Below, piece by piece: positions 34,028 through 43,431 of a DNA stretch of 64,000 nt. How positions within the stretch are numbered: the stretch's first letter is position 1; the number at the start of each line of letters is the position of its first letter. Made by a program: the position numbers and the translations under genes. This stretch comes from Paenibacillus albus. GTDB taxonomy: Bacteria > Bacillota > Bacilli > Paenibacillales > Paenibacillaceae. The notes beneath the pieces were generated by a model. That model did not search any database. It saw only the letters and a list, made by a program, of their open reading frames with translations, and was not told where the DNA came from. The stretch is taken from assembly GCF_003952225.1 (NCBI RefSeq), contig NZ_CP034437.1:4416501-4480500 (forward strand), read 5' to 3'.

Positions 34028-35062
34028 TTAGGAATTAGTCAGTGGGTAATGGACGAGATCAGGCAGCTCGTCGCGCGTCACCGTAAAGGGATGCCGGTAC
34101 ACTTTCTTCAGCATCTCGACTTCGGTATATTGATTCGATACGACCGCTATGCCATCCTCCTGTTTATGCAGGAAGTTACCGTACCATGTACAATTCCACA
34201 GCCAAAGCGCGCCGTCTTGGATCATCAGATCGGGATCCGGCAGCGGTCCGTTCTCAGACAGAGCGATGATCTTCGCGGCATCTGTATAACTCAGGGCTTG
34301 CTTGAAGCGATCAACGTTCGATTGATAATTCTGTGCGGGCGAATATACGTCTTCACCGATGATGTCCACATACGCATCACCCGGATACCAGTCCTTATGC
34401 TGTCCGTTCCAAACCCAGATCAGATTATGCAGGCCGTGCAGCTGCGTCATTCGTTCGTACATCAGCTTCCAAAGCTGGATGCACGGCTCCGGTCCTGTGG
34501 CGCCCCACCAGAACCAGCCGCCGGACGCTTCGTGGAGCGGCCGCCACAGGACGGGCACGCCTGCTGCCCGAAGCTGCGCAAGCAAGCCTGAAATAACGTC
34601 GATATCGCGAAGCAGTAAGCCGTACTCCTCTGATGACGGATCGGCCATTGCTTTGGCCAGATCGAACGTTGTGGCAGAGGTGTAGAAGCCGCGGTGCCAC
34701 CCGTTATCAGGCGGTTGATCGACCAGATCCTTAGGCGCATTCCAGTGCCAGCAGAAGGTGACGATCCCGCCATCCTGCCGCCATTGCAAGGCGAGCGCCG
34801 TATCGGTACCGACGGAGCCGCGCTCCGTGCGCGACGGCGAATCGTTCATGAAATCGAAGCCGCCGACAGCCGGATAATGCCCCGTCTCGCGGAATATGAC
34901 GTCCATCTCCGGTGTTGCGTGGACGCCGATCTGTTGTCCGGTCAGCATCCTCGTGCCGTACGTGTCGCACAGATACGCCATCAGCCGTTTCGCGCAATCG
35001 TCAGCTTGCGGATTAATCAGTTTCGGTTCGACGTTCATCCGCTGCGCCCACTCGACGTTCAT
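34028..35062 (-). CDS. GH26-family glycosidase (beta-mannanase-like), apparently cytosolic
   Basis: 344 residues from ATG 35062 with AAGGAGA 8 nt upstream. GH26 features are MLTGQQIG, the acid/base glutamate in WRPLHEASGGWFWW and the nucleophile glutamate in ALSENGPLP. There is no signal peptide at this start, nor in the longer frame, so it should act in the cytosol on imported oligosaccharides. The GH26 family is dominated by beta-1,4-mannanases, hence the inferred mannan link of the operon. Confidence 0.88.
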   Translation of the reverse strand: MNVEWAQRMNVEPKLINPQADDCAKRLMAYLCDTYGTRMLTGQQIGVHATPEMDVIFRETGHYPAVGGFDFMNDSPSRTERGSVGTDTALALQWRQDGGIVTFCWHWNAPKDLVDQPPDNGWHRGFYTSATTFDLAKAMADPSSEEYGLLLRDIDVISGLLAQLRAAGVPVLWRPLHEASGGWFWWGATGPEPCIQLWKLMYERMTQLHGLHNLIWVWNGQHKDWYPGDAYVDIIGEDVYSPAQNYQSNVDRFKQALSYTDAAKIIALSENGPLPDPDLMIQDGALWLWNCTWYGNFLHKQEDGIAVVSNQYTEVEMLKKVYRHPFTVTRDELPDLVHYPLTNS

Positions 35063-35087
35063 TCTGCATCTCTCCTTGTCGCTATCG

Positions 35088-36806
35088 TTATTTTCGCGTA
35101 ATCGTAAATGCGAGATCCGTCTGCTTCGATGCAGGCGCTTCCAAGGAGAGCGAGCCGCTCGACGCTTGCGCAGCCTCATCGCTCATATTCGCACCCGTCC
35201 ACGGATCGTACCAGGAGACCTCATAGGAACCGTCTGCAACGTTTGTCAGCTTCAACATCCTGCCGCCCGCTCCGCCTTTCTCGGCTATGAGCCAACCAAA
35301 TGAAGAACGTTCCCCCTGCATGAGCCATACCTGCGTCTTCGTGGCCTGATCAACGTTGACGTTGACCGGAAGGCGAGATTCACGGAAATCAATCTTCGCC
35401 GTGAATGCAGCCAAATGCTTCATTTGCCCAAACATATCGTCGCTGACATGATCGAAATCCCACCAGACCGGAATCGAAGCAAGACCGTTTGTCAGTGACA
35501 CCCAGATCGCCTGATGGTATTTCACGGTATCGGTAATGTTGCCGGTTTCGCCGATCATCAGCGGCTTCTCGTAGCTGTCAAAGCGTTTGCGTATATCGCG
35601 GGCGTACGCGTCGTAGCCGAAATTATAGTAGTTTTCACGGTCCGCGATATCAAGCGTACGATAAGCATAATCCCAGTAGTCCTGCCGGTTGCCGGCCATC
35701 GAGCCCATCGTCGGGTGACCGTACGGATCATGCGCCTTGAAGTAATCGTGCACCTTCTTCACCCAGACATCCGTCACTCCGGTAGGATTCTGCGCCCATC
35801 CATCCGTGCCGTTGATCTCATCGACCAAATCCCAGATGCCAAGCGCCTGACTATACCCCCAGCGCGCGATGATATATCGATACAGCCGTTCTTGATAGTG
35901 CCACATCTTGTCGCTCGCATAGAAGTCCTTCGCCGGACCTAGCGCCGAATAGCCGTTCTGCGACCATGTATTGGGCCAACCCTCCAATAGTTCGGTCAAG
36001 GAATCGTGCGGCCAGATAACGAAGCTCATATGGAGTCCGCGCTGCTCGAACGAAGCGAGCAGATCGTCTACCCGCTGGGCTTTCAGTGGATCGATCCTCT
36101 CGACGCCAGCCTCGAACGACTGCAGCTGATTCCTCCCGCCGCCGTTGCCTTCGCCGTCGTAGTTGCCGTTCCAGTAGGTAATCAGATTGCCGCCGCTTGC
36201 CGCGATTTTATCCAAGTTCGCGTCCGTGATATTCCAAGGATACGCAAGGCCGATGCCGTAGAAGGTTGTACCGTCGCGGTATTCCATATACCGCTTGTTC
36301 TTCTGTGACAACTGAATCCAGCCCCGGCTCTCGGATGCGACTGCATTGAATTCACCTTTAATCACGCTGCTTTGGTCAATGCCTCCATGACCTGCGGCGT
36401 GGAACATGTAATGCCATGTCCCTTTCTCGTCAGGCGAGAACCGAAATTTCCATTTCGCATCGGTCTCATCATAGAAGCCGTTAATGCTCCACGTCTTGCC
36501 CGAAGGCGAGGTGAGCGCCATGCTCAAGTCGATTTGATCAGGATCGTAAGGATTGTCGTATTCTCCGTCCACGTCGAATGCGAGCTCGAACTTCTCATAG
36601 AGGCCGACATCCGCAGCATTCTCTTTCACGTTGCGAATGAGAGGCGCTTTTCCAGCTGTTGTTAAAGCCTCCCCGGTCTGAGCGTCAGACGGCTCGGACC
36701 GGGGAGACTCGTTATGGCTATGAATAGCCGGGATAGACAGCAGAAGCGCAGCCGCAACCAGCAGAAGTCCTCCAATGGAGACGAAGGTGAGCTTTCTTTT
36801 GTTCAT
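35088..36806 (-). CDS. DUF5060-domain glycosidase-like protein, exported
   Basis: 572 residues. An N-terminal signal/anchor (FVSIGGLLLVAAALLLSIP) is followed by a DUF5060 beta-sandwich (about 55-160, ALTSPSGKTWSINGFYDE), then a TIM-barrel region (about 170-480) with WDLVDEINGTDGW as probable acid/base and EKPLMIGETGN as probable nucleophile. The C-terminal part is a small beta domain. DUF5060 proteins are commonly glycosidase-like proteins of plant-polysaccharide clusters. Surface-located and likely works before import. Confidence 0.85.
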   Translation of the reverse strand: MNKRKLTFVSIGGLLLVAAALLLSIPAIHSHNESPRSEPSDAQTGEALTTAGKAPLIRNVKENAADVGLYEKFELAFDVDGEYDNPYDPDQIDLSMALTSPSGKTWSINGFYDETDAKWKFRFSPDEKGTWHYMFHAAGHGGIDQSSVIKGEFNAVASESRGWIQLSQKNKRYMEYRDGTTFYGIGLAYPWNITDANLDKIAASGGNLITYWNGNYDGEGNGGGRNQLQSFEAGVERIDPLKAQRVDDLLASFEQRGLHMSFVIWPHDSLTELLEGWPNTWSQNGYSALGPAKDFYASDKMWHYQERLYRYIIARWGYSQALGIWDLVDEINGTDGWAQNPTGVTDVWVKKVHDYFKAHDPYGHPTMGSMAGNRQDYWDYAYRTLDIADRENYYNFGYDAYARDIRKRFDSYEKPLMIGETGNITDTVKYHQAIWVSLTNGLASIPVWWDFDHVSDDMFGQMKHLAAFTAKIDFRESRLPVNVNVDQATKTQVWLMQGERSSFGWLIAEKGGAGGRMLKLTNVADGSYEVSWYDPWTGANMSDEAAQASSGSLSLEAPASKQTDLAFTITRK

Positions 36807-36833
36807 ATCGAACTCCCCTTCCGCCGCCCGCGA

Positions 36834-37832
36834 TTAACCAACGACGCCAGAACGCTCGACGCTCTCGACGAAGAAGCGCTGCACGAAGAGGTACATCGCG
36901 ATCAGTGGCGAAATCGCGAGCAATATTCCGGTATCGACGATCATGGACACTTGGTTCGGATCCACCTTGACGTTCGTTCCGGTGCCGATGCCCATGATGC
37001 CCGGCAAGTACTGGTTCACGTCGGCAGGCAGCGAAGATACCTTGATCGACATAAGGTCGCTCGCGCTGTTGAACAACGATGCGTAGAAGATGTCATTGTA
37101 CTGCCAGACGAAGGAGAACAAGATGACCGTAATGAGCGGCGGAACCGCGTTCGGTAGCATGATCGTGAAGAAAGTACGGATGCCTCCCGCGCCGTCGATG
37201 AGCGCCGCCTCTTCAATCTCGCCTGGCATGCTGCGGAAGAACTGCCGGAAAATATATATGAACAAACCGGACTTTAAGCCGTTAGCGAATGCAGCCGTAA
37301 TGAGCGATGGGCTGTACGTGTTAAGCATGTTAATGCCTTCCTTGCCGGTCAGAAGATGAATGACACCAAGCAAATCAAATGATCGGAAGTGAATGTACAT
37401 CGGTACCATCAGCGTACTCGACGGAATTAAGATCGTCAGCACGACAAGCGTGAACAGGATGTTCTTCCCCGGGAAATGGAACCGGGCGAATCCGTATCCT
37501 GCCAGCGAGCATGAAGCAGCTTGAAGAAGCGTCGTGGAAGCCGCGAAGAGCAGCGTATTCTTCAGCAGCGGCCAGTAATCCAGCACGGCCATCGCATACC
37601 GGACGTTCTCCATTGTGAAATGCACCGGAATCATGTAGATCGTCGGATTGTAGATATCCGCCTTATCCTTAAAGGCAACCGAAAGCTGCTGCAGAATCGG
37701 ATAAAGAATGATGAACGAAATCCCTATGATCAGAATGTAACGGAAAATAAGCCACACCAGCGATGCCGTCTTATTGCGCGCTTTCTGCATTTGTATGACG
37801 ACGGCTTCGTTTTGCAAATCGGGGAATCTCAT
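36834..37832 (-). CDS. Carbohydrate ABC transporter permease (MalG/CUT1 type)
   Basis: 332 residues, six predicted helices, and the EAA loop EIEEAALIDGAGGIRTFFTIMLPN that contacts the ATPase. GGAGGGCGAAGGCA precedes the ATG. It forms a pair with the permease gene just before it (21-nt gap). One of two permease pairs in the operon; no ATPase gene is present. Confidence 0.92.
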   Translation of the reverse strand: MRFPDLQNEAVVIQMQKARNKTASLVWLIFRYILIIGISFIILYPILQQLSVAFKDKADIYNPTIYMIPVHFTMENVRYAMAVLDYWPLLKNTLLFAASTTLLQAASCSLAGYGFARFHFPGKNILFTLVVLTILIPSSTLMVPMYIHFRSFDLLGVIHLLTGKEGINMLNTYSPSLITAAFANGLKSGLFIYIFRQFFRSMPGEIEEAALIDGAGGIRTFFTIMLPNAVPPLITVILFSFVWQYNDIFYASLFNSASDLMSIKVSSLPADVNQYLPGIMGIGTGTNVKVDPNQVSMIVDTGILLAISPLIAMYLFVQRFFVESVERSGVVG

Positions 37833-37853
37833 TGCCTTCGCCCTCCTATCCCG

Positions 37854-38759
37854 TCAATTGTAATAGAACACTTTTCTAGACACGAGAATGCCTACGATGA
37901 TGAGCACGACGCTGATAACCGCGGTATAGATCCAAGACATCGCGGCGCTGAGCCCGAAGTTCTGTGCCTGGAACGCCGTGTTGTAAATCGTCGTCGTTAC
38001 TTGGCTGTTCGTGAACGAGTCAATGATCGTATAGATGATGTTCGTCAAGATTAGCGGGCTGACCATCGGGAAGGTAATCTTCCAGAACGTCTCGTACGCC
38101 GTCGCGCCTTCCATCTTAGCAACTTCGTACATGGAGACGGGAACCGATTGAAGCGCAGCTAGGAAGATCAGAATTTGCACGCCGGAGCTCTTGATGATTT
38201 CATAGATTCGCTGCACGGCGCTGATGATGTACTCGATAAACCACATCGGAAGGCCCGCGTCCGACAGCATGAAGGCCAGCGACAACGGATCGAAGCCGTT
38301 TTGCTGCTGCCCCAGTTCCTTCGCCATCTCCGAGCTGCCCGTCAATTGAATGAGGCCCGACGACTGTGCGGCAGCAATGGCGCCTGATGCAAGAATGACC
38401 GGCAGGAAGAAGATCGCGCGCGCGAATGGGCGTCCGACGAACTTGGTGTTCAGCATCGTTGCCGTAAATAAGCTGAAGAACAAGATCATCGGCACGTTCC
38501 ATGCCATCTCGCTTAGGGACTGCGTCAGAATACGGTTAAAATTCGGATCGATGGACAATGCATTCTTGAAGTTCCCCCATCCGATGAAGTCAAGGGTATA
38601 CCCGCCGCCCGGAGCGATCTTCATATCGCTGAAGCTAAAATGAATCGATTGAAACAGCGGCGTCGCGAACAAAAACACGAAGCCAAGCAGCCAAGGCATG
38701 ATGAACAGGATACCGAGCAGCGCGCGTTTCTGCGTCAACGTCAATCGTTTTATGTTCAC
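37854..38759 (-). CDS. Carbohydrate ABC transporter permease (MalF/CUT1 type)
   Basis: 301 residues, six helices, EAA loop YEVAKMEGATAYETFWKITFPM. The GTG start at 38759 overlaps the TGA stop of the DUF5696 gene by 4 nt (GTGA), so translation is coupled. Partner of the next permease. Confidence 0.92.
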   Translation of the reverse strand: MNIKRLTLTQKRALLGILFIMPWLLGFVFLFATPLFQSIHFSFSDMKIAPGGGYTLDFIGWGNFKNALSIDPNFNRILTQSLSEMAWNVPMILFFSLFTATMLNTKFVGRPFARAIFFLPVILASGAIAAAQSSGLIQLTGSSEMAKELGQQQNGFDPLSLAFMLSDAGLPMWFIEYIISAVQRIYEIIKSSGVQILIFLAALQSVPVSMYEVAKMEGATAYETFWKITFPMVSPLILTNIIYTIIDSFTNSQVTTTIYNTAFQAQNFGLSAAMSWIYTAVISVVLIIVGILVSRKVFYYN

Positions 38760-41332
38760 TGCTTGTCACCACCCACTATGAAATTTTTCGCACCGATTTG
38801 CACGTCTTCAACGGTGACCGGTTGATTCGTATAGTTCACGTAGATCGACGTTCCGTTGCTGTAGCGGACCTTAGCGACGCCTGGCTTCAACTGTGCATGC
38901 TCCGTAATCGTCTCGCTTTGCAGTCCCGCAAGCACCTTGTTCAGCTTACCGTACAATTCAGCCGCATCTCCCAGCCAATCTGCGTAATGCGTCGAGAATA
39001 AGGACTCATACGTTGTCAGCTTGAGCTTGGAAGACGATTCGTAGGACCAGAAGAAATGCGGCGCAGCGCCGTATTCCAGGGAATGGAGCAAATGGTAGGA
39101 CAGGTCCTGTTCGTTGTCCAGGTTGATCGGCGAGCCGGCATAATCCTTGTAGCCGTGCACGACCATCTCATAGAACGGAACGACCTCATCCTCAATGCTG
39201 AATGCACTGGACTCCATCGGCACGTTCAGCAGCTGGTCGGCGTACTTCAACGCATATTTGTTGCCCCCGGTCATCATTACGTTCGGGTAGCTCTTCTCGA
39301 TTTTGCCGAGCTGATCAGTGACGATGTTCTTGGCGACGTCCCTGAACACAACGCGATTGACGCGATAATCGGCTGTCAACGTATCGCCCATGTCGCGCAG
39401 CGCGACCGAATCCATCTTGTACTTCTTATAGCTGTCGACAAAGTGGTCCACAAAGTAGGGCAGCTTCGCCGGCGACAATAAGTAGAAGGAACCCCACTGG
39501 CTGTTCATCGCATTCAGCGCTCGGTCATAGGGCTGCAGGAGCGCCTGCTCTCTCGTGACAAAGCGCGCCGCATCCGCAGCCGGCTTGAAATCATGGTTCT
39601 CGCGCAGCACATGCTGGAATGCTACGTCCGGATACAAGTTGCCTCCCATATCCTTCAGCTGAGCCGACAATTCGGACAGGTCCGACTTGCTTCCCAGCTG
39701 GCTGTCGAGCTTGACGGTCTCCGGAATCTTGTGGTCGATCCCTTCGTTGAACCAGCCGACGTAGCGCATCTGCAGGTTGGACACGCCAGCAGCCTTGATT
39801 TCCTTGGCGATTTGGCTCGCTTGGTCGATCGTCGTCATCGTCATTAAGCCCTTATAAGGCACGCCGAGGAACGATTTGCGTTTGTCCACCGCTCCGAGCA
39901 GATCGACGTAGAACGGCAGCTGCGCTTGTGCTTTCAGCGGCTGCAGCACTTTTTCCTTCAATAGATTGTTCCGGTACAGCGATGCCATCCCGGAATACGA
40001 CGCTTGGTCGCCAGAGAGGAAGTTGTACCGAAGCTGAATGTCGCCTGTGAAGCGATCGTCTGTGAGCAGCTGGAATTCGTCCACCTTGTTGCCTTTGTAT
40101 AGCTCAAGCTCATCCTCGCCGCGAATGGAGAAGCTGGCAAAGGCGTTGTTATAAGAATTTTTGCGGCCGCTAATGTCTGCATTAATGCTGGCGATGCCCT
40201 CGCCCTTCTCGATTGTGGCGAACCAAGCCTCGTCGCCCGCTTTCATGCCGAACACCGGCAGTCGTGCGGCCTCGGCGATCTGCCCGCGCCGCCGAGAATT
40301 GTCATTCTCGTCGTCGCCGTACACCCTCTGTACGTAGACCTCCTCGCCCACTTTGCCGTTATTCAGGTTGATCAAGCTGCCGGAGCCGTCGGGAACGAGC
40401 ATGTAGCCTTTCTCATCCTGGCTTGCTGCTCCGAAGAAGTCGAGCAGCTCTACGGAACGGATCTGATAGCCTTTGCTCTCTTGAATGTCTTTCACTGGAA
40501 CATGCACGAGCAGAGAGTCGCCGGATAGCTGATATTCAATCGGAATCGTGAAGTTCGGCTTCGTAGCAGCACTTCCGCCGGACATGCCGTTCTCGTCGTT
40601 GTCTGCCTTCAAATCCTCAGAGGTATACCCGGCTTTGGCGAAGGCATCGAGCACTCGCTTCAGCACGAGCGCTCGCGACACTTCCGTATCCAGCCGCTCC
40701 AGTACATCTGGATTGTTATCCAGTGGATAATACCGGTTCGATACGTAAGCGCCTGTCTTCTCATCCAGCTTGCTCAGCACCTTCTCCTCGAACCGTTTCT
40801 TGCTAATCCGCTTCGGCAGAGCATCGATCCCGAGCGACGTATCTCCGATCGTATATGTAATCCGGACGCCGTTATCGATCCCCTCCGCCTTGAATTGCTT
40901 CCGCTGGATGCTGTCCGTAAAATTGGTAATTACGCCAAGCGTTCCTATGGAATCTCGGTAATTCAGCGTCACTTGCGCAGCCAAGCGGTCTTTCTCGAAA
41001 GGCGATGCTTTGGCATCCGAGCCGATATCCCCCGGATTGCTGTGCCATACCTTGCCGCTCGTCAGGTTAAGGACGGCGATTTCGGTCGACTCCGGATTCA
41101 TGTAGAGCGCGAGCGAATCCGACTTCGCAACGAGCTTCATGCCCGGAACGGCATTGCTCCGGTCCGCCATATACTTCAGTTCGGTCGCCGCAGCAGGCGT
41201 CGTGTCCGATTGTGCGAAAGCAGCTATGTCGGCGGAAGGAGCTCCTTTTGTATACAAGCTATAAGCATAGGCCCCGACACCGACAATCCCGATACAGGCC
41301 AGCGCCGCATACCATTTTGTTCGTCTTTTCAA
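38756..41332 (-). CDS. DUF5696-domain protein, membrane-anchored
   Basis: 858 residues. TTG start with AAAGGAGG upstream. An N-terminal anchor (WYAALACIGIVGVGAYAYSLY) is followed by a large extracellular region. The N-terminal half is beta-rich (LKLVAKSDSLALYMNPESTEI-like text, YMLVPDGSGSLINLNNG). The C-terminal half looks like a TIM-barrel (MRYVGWFNEGIDHK, YLLSPAKLPYFVDHF, PNVMMTGGNKYALKYADQLL). DUF5696 proteins occur in Paenibacillus sugar-transport clusters but have no established activity known to me. A glycosidase-like role is inference. Confidence 0.82.
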   Translation of the reverse strand: MKRRTKWYAALACIGIVGVGAYAYSLYTKGAPSADIAAFAQSDTTPAAATELKYMADRSNAVPGMKLVAKSDSLALYMNPESTEIAVLNLTSGKVWHSNPGDIGSDAKASPFEKDRLAAQVTLNYRDSIGTLGVITNFTDSIQRKQFKAEGIDNGVRITYTIGDTSLGIDALPKRISKKRFEEKVLSKLDEKTGAYVSNRYYPLDNNPDVLERLDTEVSRALVLKRVLDAFAKAGYTSEDLKADNDENGMSGGSAATKPNFTIPIEYQLSGDSLLVHVPVKDIQESKGYQIRSVELLDFFGAASQDEKGYMLVPDGSGSLINLNNGKVGEEVYVQRVYGDDENDNSRRRGQIAEAARLPVFGMKAGDEAWFATIEKGEGIASINADISGRKNSYNNAFASFSIRGEDELELYKGNKVDEFQLLTDDRFTGDIQLRYNFLSGDQASYSGMASLYRNNLLKEKVLQPLKAQAQLPFYVDLLGAVDKRKSFLGVPYKGLMTMTTIDQASQIAKEIKAAGVSNLQMRYVGWFNEGIDHKIPETVKLDSQLGSKSDLSELSAQLKDMGGNLYPDVAFQHVLRENHDFKPAADAARFVTREQALLQPYDRALNAMNSQWGSFYLLSPAKLPYFVDHFVDSYKKYKMDSVALRDMGDTLTADYRVNRVVFRDVAKNIVTDQLGKIEKSYPNVMMTGGNKYALKYADQLLNVPMESSAFSIEDEVVPFYEMVVHGYKDYAGSPINLDNEQDLSYHLLHSLEYGAAPHFFWSYESSSKLKLTTYESLFSTHYADWLGDAAELYGKLNKVLAGLQSETITEHAQLKPGVAKVRYSNGTSIYVNYTNQPVTVEDVQIGAKNFIVGGDKQ

Positions 41333-41346
41333 GGGTGCGGCCTCCT

Positions 41347-41967
41347 TTAGGTCCGGAATATGATTTCACGGTAAACGTCGTAGATGAACCAGTAGAGCTG
41401 GGAGCCGAGACTGAACGCCAAGGTGGCGATAAAGACGACGAACCCCATTGCAACTACGGTAAGCGCCATCGTCAGCACCGTCTTGGCAGGCGTATATTGG
41501 TGTACGGTCATGATTCCTACGAATAGGAGCACTATGAACCAAAGACTAGAGATACTGTTCAAGAGATAATAGAACGCCGTCTCCTCCTGCGTCATGAACC
41601 GGCTCACGAACGTCATCGGCAAGTTAATGAGCACGATTGGCAGCAGCGCGTACCCGGTTGCCATTACGATCTCTTTGAACTTCCCTTCTCCTTCCATGAG
41701 CGTCGTGATCGACCAGTTCGCGATGCAGAACAACAAGAAAGGAAGAATCGTGAACTCCAGATCGTCAAGGCTGTTTAACGAGCGCGGATCGACCATGTTT
41801 ACGAGAAACCCGGCAAACTGCTTTTGCAAAATCGTCGTCAGGATGAGTGCGAGCAAGATCAGCAGCGCAACTTTCAATTTGCCTTTGCCCTCGTACTTCA
41901 TGTCCCAGAAGCCGTCGAACGGACGCACGATCAGATGGAGCGGAAATTTAAGAAAGTCCTGCTTCAT
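41347..41967 (-). CDS. YIP1-family membrane protein
   Basis: 206 residues with five membrane helices in a YIP1-like arrangement: FDGFWDMKYEGKGKLKVALLI, then VMATGYALLPIVLINLPM, WFIVLLFVGIMTVHQYTP and a C-terminal FVVFIATLAFSLGSQLYWFIYDV. Its start lies 20 nt inside the preceding NHL gene, so the two are translationally coupled. The role in a sugar-transport operon is unknown. Confidence 0.82.
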   Translation of the reverse strand: MKQDFLKFPLHLIVRPFDGFWDMKYEGKGKLKVALLILLALILTTILQKQFAGFLVNMVDPRSLNSLDDLEFTILPFLLFCIANWSITTLMEGEGKFKEIVMATGYALLPIVLINLPMTFVSRFMTQEETAFYYLLNSISSLWFIVLLFVGIMTVHQYTPAKTVLTMALTVVAMGFVVFIATLAFSLGSQLYWFIYDVYREIIFRT

Positions 41968-43417
41968 GTTTCACAGCCCTCCTTCTGATGACAAGTCTTA
42001 CAATGCGATATGCGATAAACGCAAGGATCAGTGTTAGCGCGATGGTCATGAACGTGCCGAACTGTTCCTTGAGCACTTCCCGCCGATAGCGCTTGTAGGC
42101 GACGGAAAAGTTTTTGCGGCTCATGCCGAGCTTGAAATATTCCATCGCTTTCTTGTTATCCTTCTGCATCAGAAGCGATTTGCCGATACCGAGGTAAGCG
42201 ATTTCATAATTCGTATTCAAATGAAGCACGTCGCTCCACATCTTGACGGCGACGTCGTCGTTGCCGTTATAGTGCTCCGTCGTTGCCTGACGGACGAGTG
42301 TTCCGAACCTGGTCGGACGGAAGATGACGATATTCTTCTTGCCGCTGTCCAGCACCGCAAGCTTATCGCCGATCTTCTCAACGGCTACAGGTGTATTGAA
42401 GACCCCGAGCTGGTTTCCCCTGCCGCCGAAGGCGTAGAGCAAATCGCCTTCATCGTTGTACGTGAACAACCGTGCACGGTTAGAGTCGAGCGCGACGTAC
42501 ATGCCTCCATCCAGCACTTTAATATCGGTGAACTTAGACGGTCCTGAGTTGTTCCCGAACATCCGGAATCGGATATCCCCCTTGACTGCCCAGTAGCCTA
42601 ACCGCTTCAGAACATCGTCGCCGGATGGATTCAGCCGCTTGATCGGCGTATCAGACGAGATATCGATCGCGGTCGCATATACGAAGCCTTTGCTGTCAAT
42701 ATCGACATTCGAGAATTCGGTCGGGATGAACAGCTGCATCTGCGCCTTCTGCGCCTTGGTGGACAATGATTTCCACAGCCGCTGCCAGACTGAAGGCGAC
42801 ACGTTGATCGTACCGACATAACCCATGAAATTGTTCTTGTCGTCGAACTGCATAATGCCTTCGAATACGCCGCGTGAGATGACGAATACGCGATCCGCTG
42901 CGTCGACCGTTACTTTTAAAGGCACAAACTTGAATTCAGCGGGCAAAATATCCGATTTGGGATTGTCGATAATGCGGATCAGCTCGCCTTTCTCCGACAG
43001 TACAACGACGCGGCCGTGATCGGTGTCCGCTACATATAACTCGTTCTTGTCGGAAACGAACAGCCCTTGCGGCGCCGCGAACCCGTCTTCCTTGCCGTTG
43101 TTCGTGAACGTCTTAATGACTCGGCTAACGTGCATCTCTGTATCCAGCACAATGATGCGCGCGTTGCCGCTGTCCAGAATATAGGTGCTCTTGTCTGGCG
43201 CGACGAACATGTCGCTCGGCTCCTTAAAGTCGCCGACGCCTAAGCTTTCGCCGGTAATGGCGGCATCCGGCACGTACGGAGCTGGCAGCGGCGATGAATC
43301 GCCGTAGTAATCGTACGTATAGGCTTCGTATGGCGCAGCTGCCGACGCAGCCGGCATGCCGATTGAAGCGACCAGCGATATAATGGCGACCAGCAGCAAA
43401 ACTCTCTTCAAATGCAC
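41948..43417 (-). CDS. NHL-repeat beta-propeller protein with TPR-like part and C-terminal membrane anchor
   Basis: 489 residues. GTG start with GGAGG 7 nt upstream. A signal peptide (LLLVAIISLVASIGMPAASA) is followed by an NHL-type propeller (about 60-370; repeats such as FKEPSDMFVAPDKSTYILDSGNARI in outline and AAPQGLFVSDKNELYVADTDHGRV). Then come a TPR-like helical pair (about 390-450, YEIAYLGIGKSLLMQKDN) and one C-terminal membrane helix with a basic tail. So the propeller faces outside. Probably a scaffold beside the two permease pairs (inference). Confidence 0.82.
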   Translation of the reverse strand: MHLKRVLLLVAIISLVASIGMPAASAAAPYEAYTYDYYGDSSPLPAPYVPDAAITGESLGVGDFKEPSDMFVAPDKSTYILDSGNARIIVLDTEMHVSRVIKTFTNNGKEDGFAAPQGLFVSDKNELYVADTDHGRVVVLSEKGELIRIIDNPKSDILPAEFKFVPLKVTVDAADRVFVISRGVFEGIMQFDDKNNFMGYVGTINVSPSVWQRLWKSLSTKAQKAQMQLFIPTEFSNVDIDSKGFVYATAIDISSDTPIKRLNPSGDDVLKRLGYWAVKGDIRFRMFGNNSGPSKFTDIKVLDGGMYVALDSNRARLFTYNDEGDLLYAFGGRGNQLGVFNTPVAVEKIGDKLAVLDSGKKNIVIFRPTRFGTLVRQATTEHYNGNDDVAVKMWSDVLHLNTNYEIAYLGIGKSLLMQKDNKKAMEYFKLGMSRKNFSVAYKRYRREVLKEQFGTFMTIALTLILAFIAYRIVRLVIRRRAVKHEAGLS

Positions 43418-43431
43418 GCTTCCACCTCCCC

